Positions 62,370 through 64,000 of a DNA stretch of 64,000 nucleotides are shown here, piece by piece. A model generated the notes under the pieces. That model saw only the letters and a list, made by a program, of their open reading frames with translations, searched no databases and had not been told where the DNA came from. The translations under genes and the position numbers were made by a program. The stretch's first letter is position 1. The number at the start of each line of letters is the position of its first letter. Source of the DNA: Pithys albifrons albifrons (taxonomy: Eukaryota; Chordata; Aves; Passeriformes; Thamnophilidae); NCBI RefSeq assembly GCF_047495875.1, contig NC_092463.1, forward strand, positions 25,657,224-25,721,223, read 5' to 3'.

Positions 62370-63110
62370 TCCTCTGAGCGGGGCACCTCGAGGGCGGCCC
62401 TAAATCCCAACGAATCCCTATGCCCGGGCACTGGCTCGCAGCCTCCTGCGCTCCCGGCTGCACTGGCCTCGAGCCTCTCTGACCTCCGCCGAGGAGAAAG
62501 TAGGGGCGTGAAGGGAGGGGTAAATGGCTACAAGGAAATCTGCATCCCGACGAGAGAGCCTTGACTTCTGCATTTCAACCTCAGGGCAGCGTGGGCAGGA
62601 CCGGGCTGGGCTGGCCCGTAGCCCACCGCCCCATCCGAGCCCGCCCCCGAGGGCGGCCCCACCGCTCAGCTGCCCTCCCAGTGGCCAGAGGAGATGACGG
62701 ACAGCGCTGCGGCGGCGGCTCTTCCGCTCCCGCGCAAGGCGCTCGTCACCTGGGCCCGCCGCGCTGGGACGGCGATTCCGCACCTGCGGCGGTGAGTTGC
62801 GCGGGAAGAGCCGCCAGCGTCGGGCCAGTGCTGATCGGGGCTGGCGGGCGGCAGGGCACTGCTCAGCCAGCGGGGACCGACGGGGTTGGCAGTCAGCTCC
62901 GCGGGAACGGGGACACGGTCGGACAGCCGTCGGGCTGCTGCGTTGCGCTTCCTGCCCCTTCTCCCCGAGTAAGCGTCTGGAGAGGGGGCTTCGTGGCTAG
63001 CAGAGAGGTTCCCCTTTTCCCTGGCTGAAGCGGAGCCATGTCTTGACACACGCGCGGTTTCCCCGAGTTGAGTTTGCCGGCGCGGGAGGGTTCTACCTCG
63101 TTTACAACAG

Positions 63111-64000
63111 TCTCGTTACAATAAAGCACCATTTGGCTAACGAATATTTCACGGCGGTGTACGAGAAGGCTGTGAGGGATGAGAAATGAGTTATTTTTTA
63201 TGGAAACCACAAACCGTTAGGGAAAGGAGCTGCATTTTTCCTTGCCCTGCAAGGAGACGGGACGGGGCTTGTAGTGCCCGGTACCAGCATGCTGGTACTC
63301 CCCAGCCCCTGCAGACCGACACCGGGATGCCCGCGCTCCTTGCCCAGCGTAGGCCGACCCCGGGGTTTTTTCATCCCCACACTAAATCTTACACCGCGCT
63401 TAACCGTAAAACATCGACGCCTCGCAGCTGATTTCAACTTTATCAAAGACACTGATACATATTGGCAATTAAAAGAAAACCTGACAAACATGTAGGAATT
63501 AAAGAATGCGTGGGTCACGGCATATATGTGGAAGAAGTGTTTGCTTTGGCATTAAGTGTATGGATCCTGATCCTAGCTTGTGTGTGTGCCTCTTACATAC
63601 TCCCCACTTACATAATGTTTCACAAAGAGATATTTGGCTTCCCAGCTTCAGCTAAGAATTTGTCATGGTTTTGTCTATTTTTTTCCTGAGATTCCTCTTT
63701 GCCTTTATTTTTCTTTTTTTCTTTCTTTTTTTTTTTAGTAGAGTCTCAAAGTACTGGCTCTGTAAATTAAATAAAACTTGAGAAGAAATAAGGTGGTGAT
63801 CGCAAATATCAACAAGTAAACAAAGTTTATGTCGCTGATGTGTATAAGCATCGTATCAAATTGGTTTAATTGAAATGTTGTAAGATATTTTTAAGAAAAA
63901 AAATACTTGAGCTGAATCTCAGAGCCTGCACATATAGCAATGAACATTCCTAACTATGAACAAATAGGATGTTGCAGATCTCCCAGAAATTAGTGGCATG
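63111..64000. other. DNA upstream of PAX9
   Basis: Returns to AT-rich, repeat-poor sequence with a poly-T tract near 63708-63738. No gene is recognised. In known vertebrate synteny the NKX2 cluster lies further in this direction. Confidence 0.5.

Overview
This window is vertebrate nuclear DNA, most likely from a bird. It has a few small exons separated by multi-kilobase, AT-rich introns, U2-type GT-AG splice sites and CpG-dense islands around one developmental gene. The interspersed repeats are CR1 LINE copies carrying the typical avian 3' tail (TGGACTGGATGATCTT-like text followed by TCTATGATT). I saw no bacterial operons, CRISPR arrays, rRNA or tRNA genes. Almost all open frames in the window are chance frames in introns or shadows of real exons.

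Two protein genes converge tail to tail. From 1 to about 39.8 kb, on the + strand, lies the 3' three quarters of SLC25A21, the mitochondrial 2-oxodicarboxylate carrier. Seven exons (13453-38617) encode 234 C-terminal residues and the stop. The N-terminal exons lie to the left of the window. From about 43.4 to 62.4 kb, on the - strand, lies a complete PAX9, a paired-box transcription factor. Its four coding exons join to exactly 341 codons: paired domain, HSVTDILG octapeptide and a conserved C-terminus. The first coding exon contributes only ATG plus one base. About 5 kb of intergenic DNA separates the two stop codons.

Repeats are concentrated left of 15.5 kb. They include a sense-oriented CR1 (about 7.95-10.6 kb) that I read as one copy broken by two later insertions. 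One of these is 289 bp, flanked by a 6-bp direct repeat and LTR-like. There are three shorter CR1 pieces and several microsatellites. A purine tract of roughly 60 GAAA units lies between the two 3' ends, and a long G-run lies in PAX9 intron 1. CpG-rich DNA covers PAX9 exons 1 to 3.

The carrier acts in lysine and tryptophan breakdown and PAX9 in pharyngeal-pouch, tooth, limb and sclerotome development, so the two proteins do not share a pathway. Their adjacency is a known conserved synteny. The usual explanation is that SLC25A21 introns carry long-range regulatory elements for PAX9 and its NKX2 neighbours. I point to several non-repetitive, homeodomain-motif-bearing stretches that could be such elements. 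These calls are inference, because conservation cannot be measured from one sequence. I found no undescribed molecular system here; the most interesting points are the PAX9 start architecture and the candidate regulatory DNA.
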